From contig NW_024468909.1 of NCBI RefSeq assembly GCF_011745365.1, positions 3,844,001 through 3,908,000 on the forward strand: DNA of 64,000 nt. The letters run 5' to 3'. Position numbers and translations under genes: made by a program. Below the pieces are notes generated by a model that saw only the letters and a program-made list of their open reading frames with translations, did no database searches and had not been told where the DNA came from. The stretch is from Cryphonectria parasitica EP155 (lineage: Eukaryota > Ascomycota > Sordariomycetes > Diaporthales > Cryphonectriaceae). Positions 1 through 11,905 of this stretch are shown here, piece after piece (the stretch's first letter is position 1; every line of letters starts with the position of its first letter).

Positions 1-1502
1 TCCTCTTATAATTCAACTTCAAGATTGTATACTGCAAAAGCTCAGAGAACGAATGAGCAGATGCTTTCAGCAGAAGATTAGATTATCGAGATGCAGATTC
101 CTCGAATATATAGAATATCTTTGCTTAAAACGAGTTAGGAAATCTCATTAATGTATATAGAAAACTGAATACTGCTCTTAGAATCAAATCTTCAGAAAAG
201 AATCCAGAATCAATAATTCCAAATAAACAAAACAATTATATTAAGAATATATATAATGCACTAGCATACAGATATCAGAGAATTAAAGCAATCTATAAAT
301 ATATTAAAAGATATTAGAATCTATCAAGCCTTAGGAAAAGAATTGAAAATATTCTATAACAATACAACAGCTGCAAGAAAAATAAAGCAGAAAGATATAA
401 GCTTTATAAACTACTACACTTCTTATTAATATCTACAACTGTTTAGCAATCCATTAATTTAAACTTTATTATCAAGCTACTTCTCTTATAAGAACTCTTA
501 ACTAAGATACAATATAATAGCATTCTAGTAATGATTTGCAAACTGAGCAAGTATGCTTATTTTCTTCTCTATAAGGAAAGCAGTACAGCAGAGAAACTTG
601 TATATGCATTCCTCAGAATGATTATTGCTAATCACAGCATGCTAGAGAAAGTAATTTCTAATAGAAATAGGAAGTTCAACTCAAAGTTTTAAACTTTGCT
701 TATGAAATAACTCGGAATATATTACAGAATATTCATAGCATTTTACTTATAAACAGATAAATAGATGAAAAGAATAAATCAAGTTATTAAACAGTATCTA
801 CAATACTATATTAATCAGAAACAGAACAACTAAATTAATCTATTGCCTCTTGCATAATTTGCTTATAATAGCGCAGATATAAGCATAATAAAGAAATTAT
901 TATTCTTCATACTCTATAAATATAATCTAACAGCTTACTATGAAATGCTATTAGAAGCAGATATAGAAGCTGTAAACAAAAGAGTTAAGAAGATTAAGAA
1001 AGTTCAGAAGAAACTTCAATCAGAACTACAATTCGTTTAGAAACGAATAATATAGTATGCAAATTCTAAGAGGATTGAGAAACTAATCCTATAGAAGAGA
1101 AATAAGATTTATCTACTTCGAAAAAACATCAAAACAACCAAATCCAGCAACAAACTCAACTATAAGAAGTTGGAACTATTTAAAATCTTGCAACAGATTT
1201 CCCTAATCAACTACAAGTTAGCATTATCTTATAAGATGAGAATATATTCAGTTTTTTACATTTTACTGCTGAAATCAGCAGTATAGGAAATACTAACAGA
1301 TAATATAGCAGAAGTGGAAAACAATGAATCAGAGTATGAGATGAAAAAGATCCTCAAGCATAGAAGTACAGATAATACAAGAGAATATCTTATCAAGTGA
1401 AAAGATTATCTAGCAAGTGAAAATTCATGGGAACTACGAAAGAACATCGAAAACGCTCAGGAAAAGGTAGCTGAATATTGGAAAAGAAAAACCAGCACCT
1501 AA
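1..1502 (+). pseudogene. Degenerate pol 3' part: RNase H end, integrase, chromodomain
   Basis: Translation on this strand gives the end of RNase H, a degraded zinc-binding N-terminus of integrase, the integrase core and, at about 1321-1499, a chromodomain (motifs ENSWELRKNI and EKVAEYWKRK). A chromodomain at the C-terminus of integrase marks chromoviruses, where it is thought to steer integration to heterochromatin. The frame is interrupted by many stops that look like transitions at Gln and Trp codons. The final stop is TAA at 1500-1502 and overlaps the stop of the opposite-strand gene. The element cannot encode a working integrase. Confidence 0.9.
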
Positions 1503-2159
1503 GACAACCGCTTCAGCCCGAAGAGGAGCCCAAAGCTTACCGTCTCATCCAAAAATCCAGACCAATCCACCACACCATTCCCCACATTCACGGAATTCCA
1601 ATCAAAACCTTCGAAGAAAGAATCCTCAGCTACTGCAGCTGATTCCTCGACTACCACAGGCTCCGTAGAGATCACAGCCCGAACCTCAGCAGACACACGC
1701 TTGCGCTCCTCCTCTTCTAAACCTTCGTTTACCAGTTTTATCCCCTTTTCCTGAAGGAAGCGTCGTTGCTTCTTCAGGCGGAACAAGCAACCCAAAGATT
1801 CCAACAAATGAGCCTGAGCATCAGCTAACTCTTATTGACGCTCCAGCAGACGCTCCTCTTCCTCCACCTCCCTACTATCCAGACGAACCAGCTCATCGGT
1901 AATGCGGGATACTGAGAAAGTGCTATCAGGAAAAGTGCGCAAGAAAAGAAAGCGGTTGGAGAAACTTACGGGAAGAAACGGGAATCCGACCAGCATCACA
2001 CGAACAGCCTCGCTTCGTGCACTGAGAACAGCTTTTTACCCCATCCACCATCTTATACCGCACTCCTTCCTCTAAACAAAAAGAATACAGCATAATCTCG
2101 TAACCGGTGGATTCAATATATGAAAAACGCTTGAGACAACGAAGATGCAATTGCAACAA
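1499..2159 (-). pseudogene. Opposite-strand spliced gene of Ty3 family A (Zn2Cys6-like cluster plus coiled coil), copy 1
   Basis: Exon 1 (2159-1970) carries a cysteine cluster with spacing C-x2-C-x6-C-x8-C-x2-C-x6-C, in which the first and third Cys read Tyr (TGT/TGC to TAT/TAC, as RIP would do); the last part reads SCSQCTKRGCSCD. An intron with GTAAGT donor and CAG acceptor (1912-1969, 58 nt) joins it in frame to exon 2 (1911-1499), which has a Glu/Leu/Arg-rich likely coiled coil and a FDWNSVNV segment near its end. Exon 2 has one in-frame stop (CAA to TAA). The stop codon, TAG at 1501-1499, overlaps the pol stop. Copies at 21965-22530 and 27931-28470 show the same layout. The spacing equals the Gal4-type cluster, but the usual Arg/Lys-rich run between Cys2 and Cys3 is missing, so DNA binding is unproven. 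The true start is uncertain. Confidence 0.78.
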
Positions 2160-2311
2160 ATCAGAAGAAGCAGAAGAAGATTTCTTCGCAATACGAGAAT
2201 TGAGGATTCTATTCGATATCTCGATTAGAAAGGCATGACTATATACATAGATGACTTGCCAGGATACTTACAGAAGATCGTTAGGAATAATAACTGATAG
2301 GAAGGAGATGA

Positions 2312-2766
2312 TGTTATAATCCATTCAACATGCAGATTACGAAACAAATCCCGGCAACAAGGAACTAGATGTCACAATCCAACGTCGGACAGCCATCAAC
2401 GATTAGATAATCCAGAATTAGAATCACAGAGCTCAGCCAATCAGATCACAGAATGATCACTTGTAATCACCGATACTCAGTAATCAGTAATAATCCAGAG
2501 TGATCACTAGTAAGCAGGAACTGAAGAGCTGGATATATAATCACACGTTCATTACCATTAGATAAATCATTATACATAGCTCTTCAGTTATCAATCTAAG
2601 TATTCAGTCTTCTATACTGAGTAGCTTCAAAGGCAGTAAACACTTGCATCGCTCATCAGAACTTATACGATTCCGTATTCAAGAACTTAACACTTTGATA
2701 CTGCTCTTGTTAGCATAAACCCTTCGTATACTTGGAAATCTTCGGATTGCTGCAGTGCTCATTACA
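2312..2766 (+). repeat. 3' LTR of family A copy 1 (455 bp)
   Basis: It begins TGTTATAAT, follows a purine-rich tract and ends GCTCATTACA. The 3' two thirds match the LTRs at 14294, 15730, 22686 and 28641 closely; the 5' third (U3) differs from both other LTR types. A TATATAATC box-like stretch lies near 2533. Confidence 0.9.
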
Positions 2767-5700
2767 CTAATACAAGAATTTGGGAGATAATGCTTCAAAA
2801 ATGCACTGAATGAAAGGCAAGGGAAATGTATTAAGAATCTAGTTCTCAACTGTATAGCAGTTGTAGATAGCTTTCATATTAATATAATTGCTAAGGCTTT
2901 CTTATATAAGAAAGAGATCTGATATTATAGCAAAGATAGCATACTGCACTTAGAAATGCTTGAATAGAGTGCAGTAATTGTAAATCTATATAAAGAGTTC
3001 AACTTAATCTTCTTCGAATATATTCCTTTTGCAAATTCTTTCTACTCTCGAGCTCTAGCTATGCTGCTATACAGCTGAGCTAGCGTTCTCGTATTCTCAA
3101 CTCTAAAAAGAAACAGGCATTCTTATTCTTTATATAATAAAGTGCTTAAAAGAAGTAATTCAGAGCATCTTTAGCATCTAAGATCGGAATACCTAAATGC
3201 TAATGCTCTAAAGAAGCTTATCTACTTAGTTTGTAATATTAGAATTAATAGAACTAGATAAATTAACTATGAATACTATGCTCTAAAGCGCATTATAAAG
3301 GTTATTTGATGTGCAAGATCTGAATACTACAGCTTTTAACTGTTCTGATGCATTAGTTAGAATCTTCTTAATTATAATGAAGTGTAGAATAGCTCAAAAT
3401 AAGCTCTTATACTCAAAGATGAGTATAGTAGCAAGTTATTTGCCTTTCCAATATCTAATAAAGCATAATCCACAGTGTTCGATATGCTTAGGATATTCGA
3501 AATCTGAGTATAATGCTAATATTGCTTCTTTGTTTGCAAAATCAGACAGGATGCAAACTTCTTAGTTATAAGAAAGCTATACGAAATAGTATATATATAA
3601 TGATGTGCTGATAATAGCATCGATCTGAAGGTTACTCCACTGCGCATGAAAGAGTTAAATAGCGCTGCTAAGCAAGCTGGGCATGAAATTCAGAAGCATG
3701 TGCTAGTTCTCCTGTTATCAGCCAAACTACTGAAAGATCTATGGCCAGAGTATATGAAAGCAGCTACCTAGCTATTCAACATCTCTCCATTCATGCTTAA
3801 GCATTCCGAAATGCTAAATTTACTTCTGAATAGCTGGTTTAAGCAATACTTTCATTAGTATGTACTGGAAATAATTAGAACAGCAGTTTCGAATCTACAG
3901 CCCAACTGAGCCAGGATCTATGCATATAGATGCTGAGCATACGTTCTGCGAAAAAAGCATAAACTTAGCTCTTATAAATAGGATATGAAAACAGAACTAA
4001 GAGTATATAAGAGCTATTTTATAGAATATATTGCAAGCAATCTATACTGCATATAGCTTCCAGCGCTTGCAAGAGTTGCAATCATGCGCAATATTCTGTT
4101 TAATAAGAGCTAATTCTACAATCCAAACAGCAGTAAGATATTAGAAGCATTATTTCGTACTTAGCTAGCATTAATTATTTCAGAAATCGGAAATGATAAG
4201 AAAATCATGAATACAATTATTGTTAGAGATATATGAAATTCAGTTCTCTAGCTTAATATTACAAATTGAAACCAAGAATCTTATCTGCTATCTAATAAGA
4301 ATAATAGCTTATTCTCAGAGTTTTCCTCAGGAGGCATTCCGAGTTGGAACTCGGAGATAAGAGCATCTGAGACTAGCAATGAAGCGCTCTTGCAAAACAA
4401 TCCATTCCAGGAAAGAAGCTTAGAGAATAAGGTACAAGAACTTCCAACTTCTGAAAAATCTTTCAAGATACTGGAATAAATGAATTAGCTAGAAAGAAGC
4501 GCTGCTATAAGCAGCAAGAATATTTCAGCAACTGAATAGATATCTTTAAGTACTGAACAATAAGCTATCAGTGCATCTACTGCTTAGGATACGAGCTAGC
4601 TTGCAGTATGAGAGTATGAGCTTGATTAGGCTTCAACCAGATATTGTTGAACAAGGAATGAGATTTATAAATCTTAATTCATATAGCATTCAGATAGAAT
4701 ATGAAAACTAATTGATAAAGCTTGCCAATATCAAGAGTTATTCGTTATAGCTTTTGTAACGAGCTAAACAGCTCTAATAAACCTTATAGCTACTTTTTTG
4801 TCTGATCAGCTAAAGGAAGCAATCAGAATATGAGATAAGCATTTTCAGATTATATATAGTATGATTGCAGCTGCTGTACTTGAGACAAACTCTATATACA
4901 GAGAAGCTTTGCACTTGCAGCGAAAGCACTTTGATGCTCCTCAGCAAGTTACAGAGCTGGCAATAGCTGAAAAGAAGCATTATAAACAATTACTATCCGA
5001 ATCTGGAATCTAGCAAGAAGTACGAAATAGTTCTTTCTATACTGAATAATGGAAAGCAATGCAATTAGAAATCCAGAAACTGATTAACAAAAAAGTATAG
5101 CAGACTCTTAAGCATGGAAAAGCTAAAGAGAAGCTATTACTACTCAAATAGATATATAGATATAAACTTAATAAGAATAGTTACTTAATCTTATTCAAAG
5201 CTCGAATCTATATATAAGAAAATCTGCAAAAAGCAAGCAATCTTCAAGATATATATGCAGCAATGCTAGCTGTATGCTCCTTTTGCATATTTATAGCTAT
5301 AGTAGCATATTTCAATCTAGAAATCAACTAGATGGATATTACTGAAGTATTCCTGAATGCTAGCAGGGAAAGCTAGGAAAGCGTTTTCTATAAGCTGCCT
5401 AATGAATTCAAGAAGAAAGGGAAAATTGTGCTTCTGAAAAAGGTACTATATAGCCTGAAAGACATGCCAGCATTCTAATATAGGTACTTCTGCTCAACTC
5501 TGCGAAATCTCAGCTTTATGCTTTCAATTGAAGAGCTCTGCATATTCACTAACAAAGCAAATAAGCTAATCATTCTGTTCTATGTAGATAATATTCTGCT
5601 ATTCTATCTATAAGACTAGGCATCAAAAGCATGCAGAGTAAAGAAAGGCATCTTTGAAGCATATAAGGTAAAGAATCAAGAAGCAGCAGAATGGTTCTTA

Positions 5701-6342
5701 GAAGTTTGAATTGTTAGAGATAGAGCTAACTGCATAATCAGCTTGATTCATGATGCATATATTGAGAAAATAGCTAACAAGTTTAGCCTTGCAGCCAATA
5801 TAGCTTTAATACTTTCAACATCTCTGAATCTTGAAGAGCTTATTAAATGGAAAGAGAAAGCATCAAAAGACTAAATCAAGGAGTATTAGGAGAAGATTGG
5901 ATCGATTCTGTATACTGCTATTATAATAAGACTAGATATAGCTTTTGTATACGCTTTTCTCTCCAGGTTTTTAATAAATCCAGAGCTAAAGTATCTGGAA
6001 TAAGCAGACAGAGTAATCTATTATCTGTATAGAATGAGGTTTCTAGCAATTCAGTACGGAGGAAGCCACTCTGAAGCTCAAGTCCTGCTAATTGCTGGAG
6101 ATGCTTTCTTTGCCAACAATGCGAAGAACCGAAAATCCTTACAAGGATATATCTTCAGCTTATTCAGAGATTTTATACAATGGAAAGCAACAAAGCAAAG
6201 CTTGGTAATCATCTTAACTACAGAAGCTGAACTATACGCTCTCTCAGCTACAGCTAAGGAAACAATTGCTTTATAATGCTTCTTTCGAAACCTTACCTTA
6301 AATCTTAGCAAGCTCTGGAATATCTTCTGTAATAATCAACAA
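2767..6342 (+). pseudogene. Degenerate copia pol: pre-integrase, integrase, RT, RNase H (first part)
   Basis: Recognisable parts in order are a GAG-pre-integrase segment near 3160-3310 (LNANALKKLIYLV), the integrase C-terminal half near 3640-4100 (LLKDLWPEYMKAAT), copia reverse transcriptase near 5040-5980 (MDITEVFLNA, VLYSLKDMP, FYVDNILLFY) and copia RNase H near 6040-6340 (SLQGYIFSLF, TEAELYALSA, ending NNQQ). The YVDN motif stands where YVDD is expected. Many stops occur, mostly at Gln codons. The frame is cut at 6342 by the family B insertion and continues at 13635 in the expected RNase H sequence, which proves the insertion point. Confidence 0.88.
6338..6342. repeat. Target-site duplication AACAA (left copy)
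   Basis: The 5 bp before the family B 5' LTR are AACAA. The same 5 bp stand at 13635-13639 directly after its 3' LTR. Joining across the element restores the copia RNase H frame. Confidence 0.95.
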
Positions 6343-6651
6343 TGTCAGGGCTTGTATGCGCACAAAGGAAATAGGTGGCCCTTGCGACCCCTGGTGGCGG
6401 TCCAGGGCTGCTGCGAGGGCTTCGCTCCGAAGCAGCGCTCTCGTACGATGCCGCGTGGCCATCAGGCCATTGTCATCCCATCTAGTCCAGGCCAATTGTG
6501 TACATAAGGGAAAGGGGAACAACAGATCCAGCAGCGAAAAGAGGAGGAGGGAGATAGGTTCAGTAGTCCCTTTGAATGGAAGCGTCAACAGAGCGGCTTG
6601 GGAGCAGCTCACACCCCTTCACCTCACTTATATGCCCTTTTTACCCTAACA
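6343..6651 (+). repeat. 5' LTR of family B (309 bp)
   Basis: It starts TGTCAGGGCTTG and ends TACCCTAACA, and is paired with 13326-13634. Differences between the two are all C/T or A/G. Confidence 0.95.
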
Positions 6652-6694
6652 AGTCTGAACCTTCTACCCTTTCCCGGGAAGTGAGCCATCGGGA

Positions 6695-9600
6695 GTGAGA
6701 ATAGCTCCGGTTACACGAAGCGGCAGCGCCGCTCCAGAGCAACAACCACAACGAGCCGGCAACTCCGACCCCTCACAGACCCTAAGCCAACTCCCCTCTC
6801 AGACCCTCCCTCCAAGCTCGAACCCAGGCCCAGCCCACGAGAACCCCTCGCTCGAGGCACCAGCAGATATGGCTGGATTGCAATGCCAGGAACGCGAGCT
6901 CGATCATTAATTGGAAGAAGAAGAGATACAGCAGCAGCTGAGAAGCAAGCGCGCTCGCTTAACACTACTCCAGAGCAGCGACACCAGCCCGGAGCTCCAG
7001 CCAGCTAGCCTCAGCCCTCTCAGCACCCCTCCTATGCCAACCCCTTCAGAGGCACCCTCAACAGCGCCTGCACAGCTATATCGCAGCTTGCCAGCTCTTA
7101 TATACAAGAGAGAATCGTATATGGAATTGAAAACATTCCTATACAATCTGCAATATCATTTCAATATCTGCTGCTTAATCAATAAAGCAGATAAGATGGA
7201 ATATGCAGTACGCTACTTGAAAAACAATCTCAAGCAGAACTGGATCAACTATATCGCCCGCCAGGAGAAGGAACAGCATAAGCCTGTTCCTATCACCTTT
7301 GGAGAACTCGAGTCCTTCCTAAAGAACCAGTTAGCTGATCCCACCACCCGCACTATCACTGCTGCAGCGATACTTGCAAGCATTGCTCAAGGCAAGAGCG
7401 AATCAGTGATAAGCTTCATATGCCAGTACCAGAAGATGGAGCTTGAGTCTCCCTATCCTAATACCGAGCAACATTGCATAACAGCTATTCTCATACGCCT
7501 CAGACTAGAGATCCGTATCGCTATCAGTATGCAGATAACGCTTCCGAGCAGCTGGAATGCCCTAATTAGCTTAGCACGATGTATCGAATCCGCTTAAAGA
7601 ACGATTACCAACCCTCAACCTGCTATCAAGACAATCCTAAGCAGCAGCTCAGGAACTGCTACCTCCTCATATCGTAGCTATTACAGCTGTAGCAAGCCAG
7701 GCTATATAGCAAGGGACTGTACAGCTCTGCGTGGTTCTCAAGCACTTCCCCTCACAGGCACTCAAGCTTCATCAACGCGCCCTCAGACAGTTGACAACAA
7801 CTTTGCCCGCTGTTACAACTATCAGAAAACAGGCCATTTTGCTAACCTATACTCGAAGCCTCAACGAAACATCTGTTACACCTGCAATAAGCCAGGCTAC
7901 TATAGTTCCAGTTGCTCAGAAGCAGAATGTCGGATTTGCAGGAAGAAGAAGCATACAGCAAACAGCTGCAAGCAGGCCAACAAGGTAGCAACAGCCACGC
8001 AACAGAGCTGAAGAGATGCTAAGCAGAAGCTTCGCTAGCTCACCATCCATGCAAGGCTGTTGCTTGGAGACAAAAGGAAGCATATGTATAGGTTGGTCGA
8101 CTCGGGGGCAGAGGAGAACCTGATCAATCAACGCTTAGCTGAGACTCTGGCGCAGAACCAACCTTTTGAAGTATACCCCAGACTCATCTCAATTAATCAG
8201 AGAGCTATTATTACATATAGCAGCTGCTCTATCGATATGAAAGTTACAGATAGCTTAGAAACATCCAGGAAGCAGTATTATCGCTTTATAGTAGCAGATA
8301 TTAGCCAGCTCAGCTTAATTCTGGGATTTTCATAGCTTGAGATTATTAACCCGATAATACAATGAGATATGAAGCAATGGAGATTTTCTCTTCAGCGCTC
8401 CCAGATTCAGCTCTGCATTATAGTGAAAGAGCTTGAGAGAGCAAGAGTTGCTTTTGCAGCATATTACTACTCAAGCTTATCAGATCTACCTCTCAAGGCT
8501 GAGCCAGAAGATGCAGCGCTAAAGCTGCATCTGCTCTCTGAATACTGCAACTTCATTAACCTATGCATAGAGAAAGCATCAAAGTTGCTTGCACTCCATA
8601 CTGATATTGATTATTGCATCAAGCTTGAAGAGAGGGCAAGACTGCCCTGGAGGCTCTTATACGCTCTCTCCGCAGCTGAACTAGAAGTACTCAGGAAATA
8701 CTTGAAGGAGATGCTAGCTAGGGAATGGATTCAACTCTCGATCAGCTCTGCTAGCGCATTTATATTGTTTGTGCTAAAGAAAGAAAGCGAGCTGCGCTTC
8801 TGTATGGATTACAGAGCGCTAAATCGGATTACATGCAAAGATTGCATTCTGTTGCCTTTAATTGCTGAGATCTTCAATCAACTAAGCTATGTACAAATCT
8901 ATACCAAGCTTAATCTTAAGAATGTATACTATTAGCTCTGAATCTGTAAAGAAAACGAGTAGAAGACTGCTTTCCGTATGAAATATAGCTATTTCGAATA
9001 CTGTATTCTGCTCTTTAGCTTTATTAACGCTTCAGCTACATTTCAGGCATATATTAATAAAGCGCTAGCAAGCTTAATAGATGTAATCTGTATCATCTAT
9101 CTGAATGATATTCTAATCTACAGTGATGATGCTAAGCAGTATACAAGCTACATTTGAGAGGTTTTAAAGCAGCTACAGCAATAAAAGCTATATCTCAATC
9201 TGAGGAAGTGTAAGTTTAATATATAACAGGTAAAATTCCTGAGCTTTGTAGTGTTCCCAGAAGGAATTAGTATGAATAAGAAGTGCATTGCAGCTATTGT
9301 GCAGTAGCTGCTTCTGCATACTATTCACAATATTCAGATATTTCTTGGATTTACTAAGTTCTACTGTTAATTTATACGAAACTATTCCAAGATTGCTATA
9401 TCATTAATCGATCTTTTGCAAAGCAGCAGCACAGGCGTAATTGCACTCTCGAACTGCATCCAAGTAGCTTTCAAGATTCTGATTATGCTCTTTACAACAG
9501 CTCTATTACTATACCACTATAATGCTGCATTATTAACAAGAGTTGAAACAGATGCTTCTGCTTTTGCTATAGAAGCTGTGCTAGCTTAGCTGTTTCAAGG

Positions 9601-11743
9601 CTGCTGGCATTCAATTGCCTTTCATTCAAAGAAGCTCTCTCTAATAGAAATACAATATAGCATGGGGGATATTGAGCTGTTAGCTATTATAAATGCTATA
9701 TCAAACTAGCAGCATTATTTATTATATCTGCCTAAGCCTATACTCATTCTTACAAACCATCTCAACTTGCAGTACTGGAAGACTAAATAGAAGCTATCTG
9801 CTTGCTAGTTGCACTAGCTAAACGATCTCAGCATGTATAATCTCATCATCCAGTACTGCTCTAGCAAGTCTAACCCAGCTGATGGATTATCCAGGCAGCT
9901 AGATCACTAGAGAGAAGAGGGAGCTAAGCAGAAGCTGCAAAGCTCTAGCAATTTCATTATAATAGAGAATCTGGGAGATTAGAGAGAACCTTGTATTAAT
10001 TGTATTCGAAGAGTAAGAGTAGAGCAAGCAGCAGATCTGAGTATCTCCTGTTTTCGAGTATACGCTCTTCGCTATTCAAGCAAGAGCGCAGAGTTTAAGC
10101 AGATAGCAGATCTAAGTATCTCCTGTTTTCGAGAGTACGCTCTTCGCTATTTGAGCAAGAGCGCAGAGTTGAAGCGGAGTATTCGCTTAGCAACTAATAT
10201 TGCTTGGATATCGGATTGCAAACTGACTACTCTTCCGCATCTAGCAGTAGAGCAAAGTGTAGCAACAGTGCTGGAGCAGCTTGCAGAGCTAATAAGAGTG
10301 TATCTGCTACAATTGCAACAAGAAGATGTTTTTGTTCAGATGAAAGCTTAGTGCAAGAAGCGAATATGCAGCTCTACAGCTGATATAAAGCTATAGCAAG
10401 TTATCAAGAGCTTGCTATGCTTCAGAGGATATATATTTGTGCTAAACTATTCATCAACTTGCAAAGAGCTTTTAAAGATGTATTATGATAATTCAACAGC
10501 TAGCTATCTCAGCATAGCTAAGTTTACTAAGATGATTTCTCGTTATTACTATTGAGATGCATTAGCTAAGAATATAAAGAAGCATATTAATACATATGCA
10601 GTATACTAGCAGATAAAAACAAGGAAACAATGCTTATATAGCTTGCTCAGTCCCTTACTACTAGCAACTCGCTTATAAGCTGAGATATCAATAAACTTTA
10701 TCACCAGTCTGCTCAAGTTCATCAATTTCTATAATAAAACTTATAATGCTATTCTGGTAATTATTAATAAATACTCGAAGTATACTCTATATATTCCAAT
10801 AACAATACAGCTTACAAGTAGCAGCTTAGCAGATATTATATTATAGCACATATATCAGTTCTACAGCATTTCTGAAAGCATTATATCAAATAGAGAAAGC
10901 TTCTTTACAAGCTACTTCTGAACTAACTTCTGCTTTCATCTGGGAACTAAGCAGCATCTGAGCACTGCGTTTTACTCTCAAACAGATAAACAGACCGAGC
11001 AGCAGAACCAGAACCTCGAACAATATCTCTGTACTTATTGCAGCTTTTCTTAAGCGGATTGAGCGCAGCGCCTACCTCTTGCATAGGCAGCATATAACAG
11101 CGCAGATCATAGCAGAACAGGATCATTATCTGCTATATTGCTCTATGAATTCCAACTAACAAAACCAACAGATATCAACATATAGCGCTCAAGCTACATT
11201 CCCAAGGTCTTAGAGCAGCTTGAAGATCTTGCTAAGGCTTGTAAGAAAGCTTAGGAAAGTTTTAACTATGCAAGACAAGCATATACTAAGTAGTATAACA
11301 AATGCCATACTAATAAAAGATTCTTCCTTAGCAATCTTATTCTTATTTCAGCCAGGCATTTATGCTAAAAAAGCGTTAATAATAAACTAGCAAACAAATA
11401 TCTTAGCTCTTTTCAAATGCTGGAGATTGTAAGAGTGCATGAATTAGCATACAAGCTTGAATTGCTAGCGAAATACAAGATTCACAATATCTTTCCAATT
11501 GTAGCTCTAAAGAACTTTAATAAACAAGATGGAGAAGAGCTCAAGGCGTATTCTAATATCGATCTCGAGGAAGAGGCGTATTGGGAAGTAGAAGCTATTC
11601 TAGCATACCGAGAGCTACTTAGAAACTGCTAATTCCTTATATATTGGAAGGGATATAGCAGCAATGAAGATTCATGAGAACTATGAGCATTTATTGATAA
11701 CAGATTATTAATCAAAGAATACAAAGCACAGTTAAAGCGATAA
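6695..11743 (+). pseudogene. Family B gag-pol polyprotein (one frame of 1682 codons with transition-type stops)
   Basis: One reading frame runs from about 6695 to the TAA at 11741 with no frameshift: gag, protease, RT, RNase H, integrase and a chromodomain-like end all share it. Gag has a Pro/Ser-rich N-terminus, a capsid-like part (7080-7590) and four zinc knuckles (about 7675-7975), of which the last (CRICRKKKHTANSC) is intact and the others have Cys or His changed to Tyr. The aspartic protease motif LVDSGAEENL is near 8092. RT has FCMDYRALNRI near 8800 and YLNDILIYS in place of YxDDILIYS near 9100. RNase H lies near 9550-9950, integrase near 10390-11140, and the last domain near 11417-11740 (IYWKGYSSNEDS). 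In-frame stops include TAA at 6908 and 7595, TGA at 8008 and TAG at 8935. The element is inactive. Confidence 0.92.
10031..10180 (+). repeat. 75-bp in-frame tandem duplication in family B pol
   Basis: Two adjacent copies (10031-10105 and 10106-10180), each starting GCAGATCT and holding CTCCTGTTTTCGAG and CGCTCTTCGCTATT. 75 bp is 25 codons, so the frame is kept. Each unit also holds inverted CGCTCTT / AAGAGCG. It lies between RNase H and integrase. Confidence 0.85.
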
Positions 11744-11905
11744 TAACGCAGCGCGAAAGCTGCTCAGTCTTTGATTGAAAAACTAAAAACCCTTATATAG
11801 CCTACCCACCCAGGGAGTTAGCGACGCCCCTGCATCGTGGCAATCAGTGCCAGTTATTTCCCACGCTATAAAAGCGCGCCTACTCACCCAGGGTTTTTAA
11901 AGAAG
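11744..11905. other. Spacer between the convergent family B genes
   Basis: This stretch separates the gag-pol stop from the opposite-strand gene stop. It holds two direct copies of CACCCAGGG (near 11816 and 11885) and a TATA-like CTATAAAAGCGCG near 11867. No reading frame of note is seen. Confidence 0.5.

Larger units (their letters stand above)
1..2766 (+). mobile_element. Ty3/gypsy retrotransposon, family A, copy 1 (3' part only)
   Basis: The left window edge cuts this element. It holds the end of RNase H, integrase, a chromodomain, an opposite-strand gene, a purine-rich tract just before the LTR (about 2300-2311) and the 3' LTR. Its order and sequence match two other copies, at 14294-29082 and 15730-23126, over the same parts. 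The copia reading frame begins again directly after 2766, so the element sits inside the copia element. The left target-site copy lies outside the window, so the duplication (CTAAT would be the right copy) cannot be checked. Many in-frame TAG/TAA/TGA codons fall at expected Gln and Trp positions, as RIP would produce. Confidence 0.93.
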
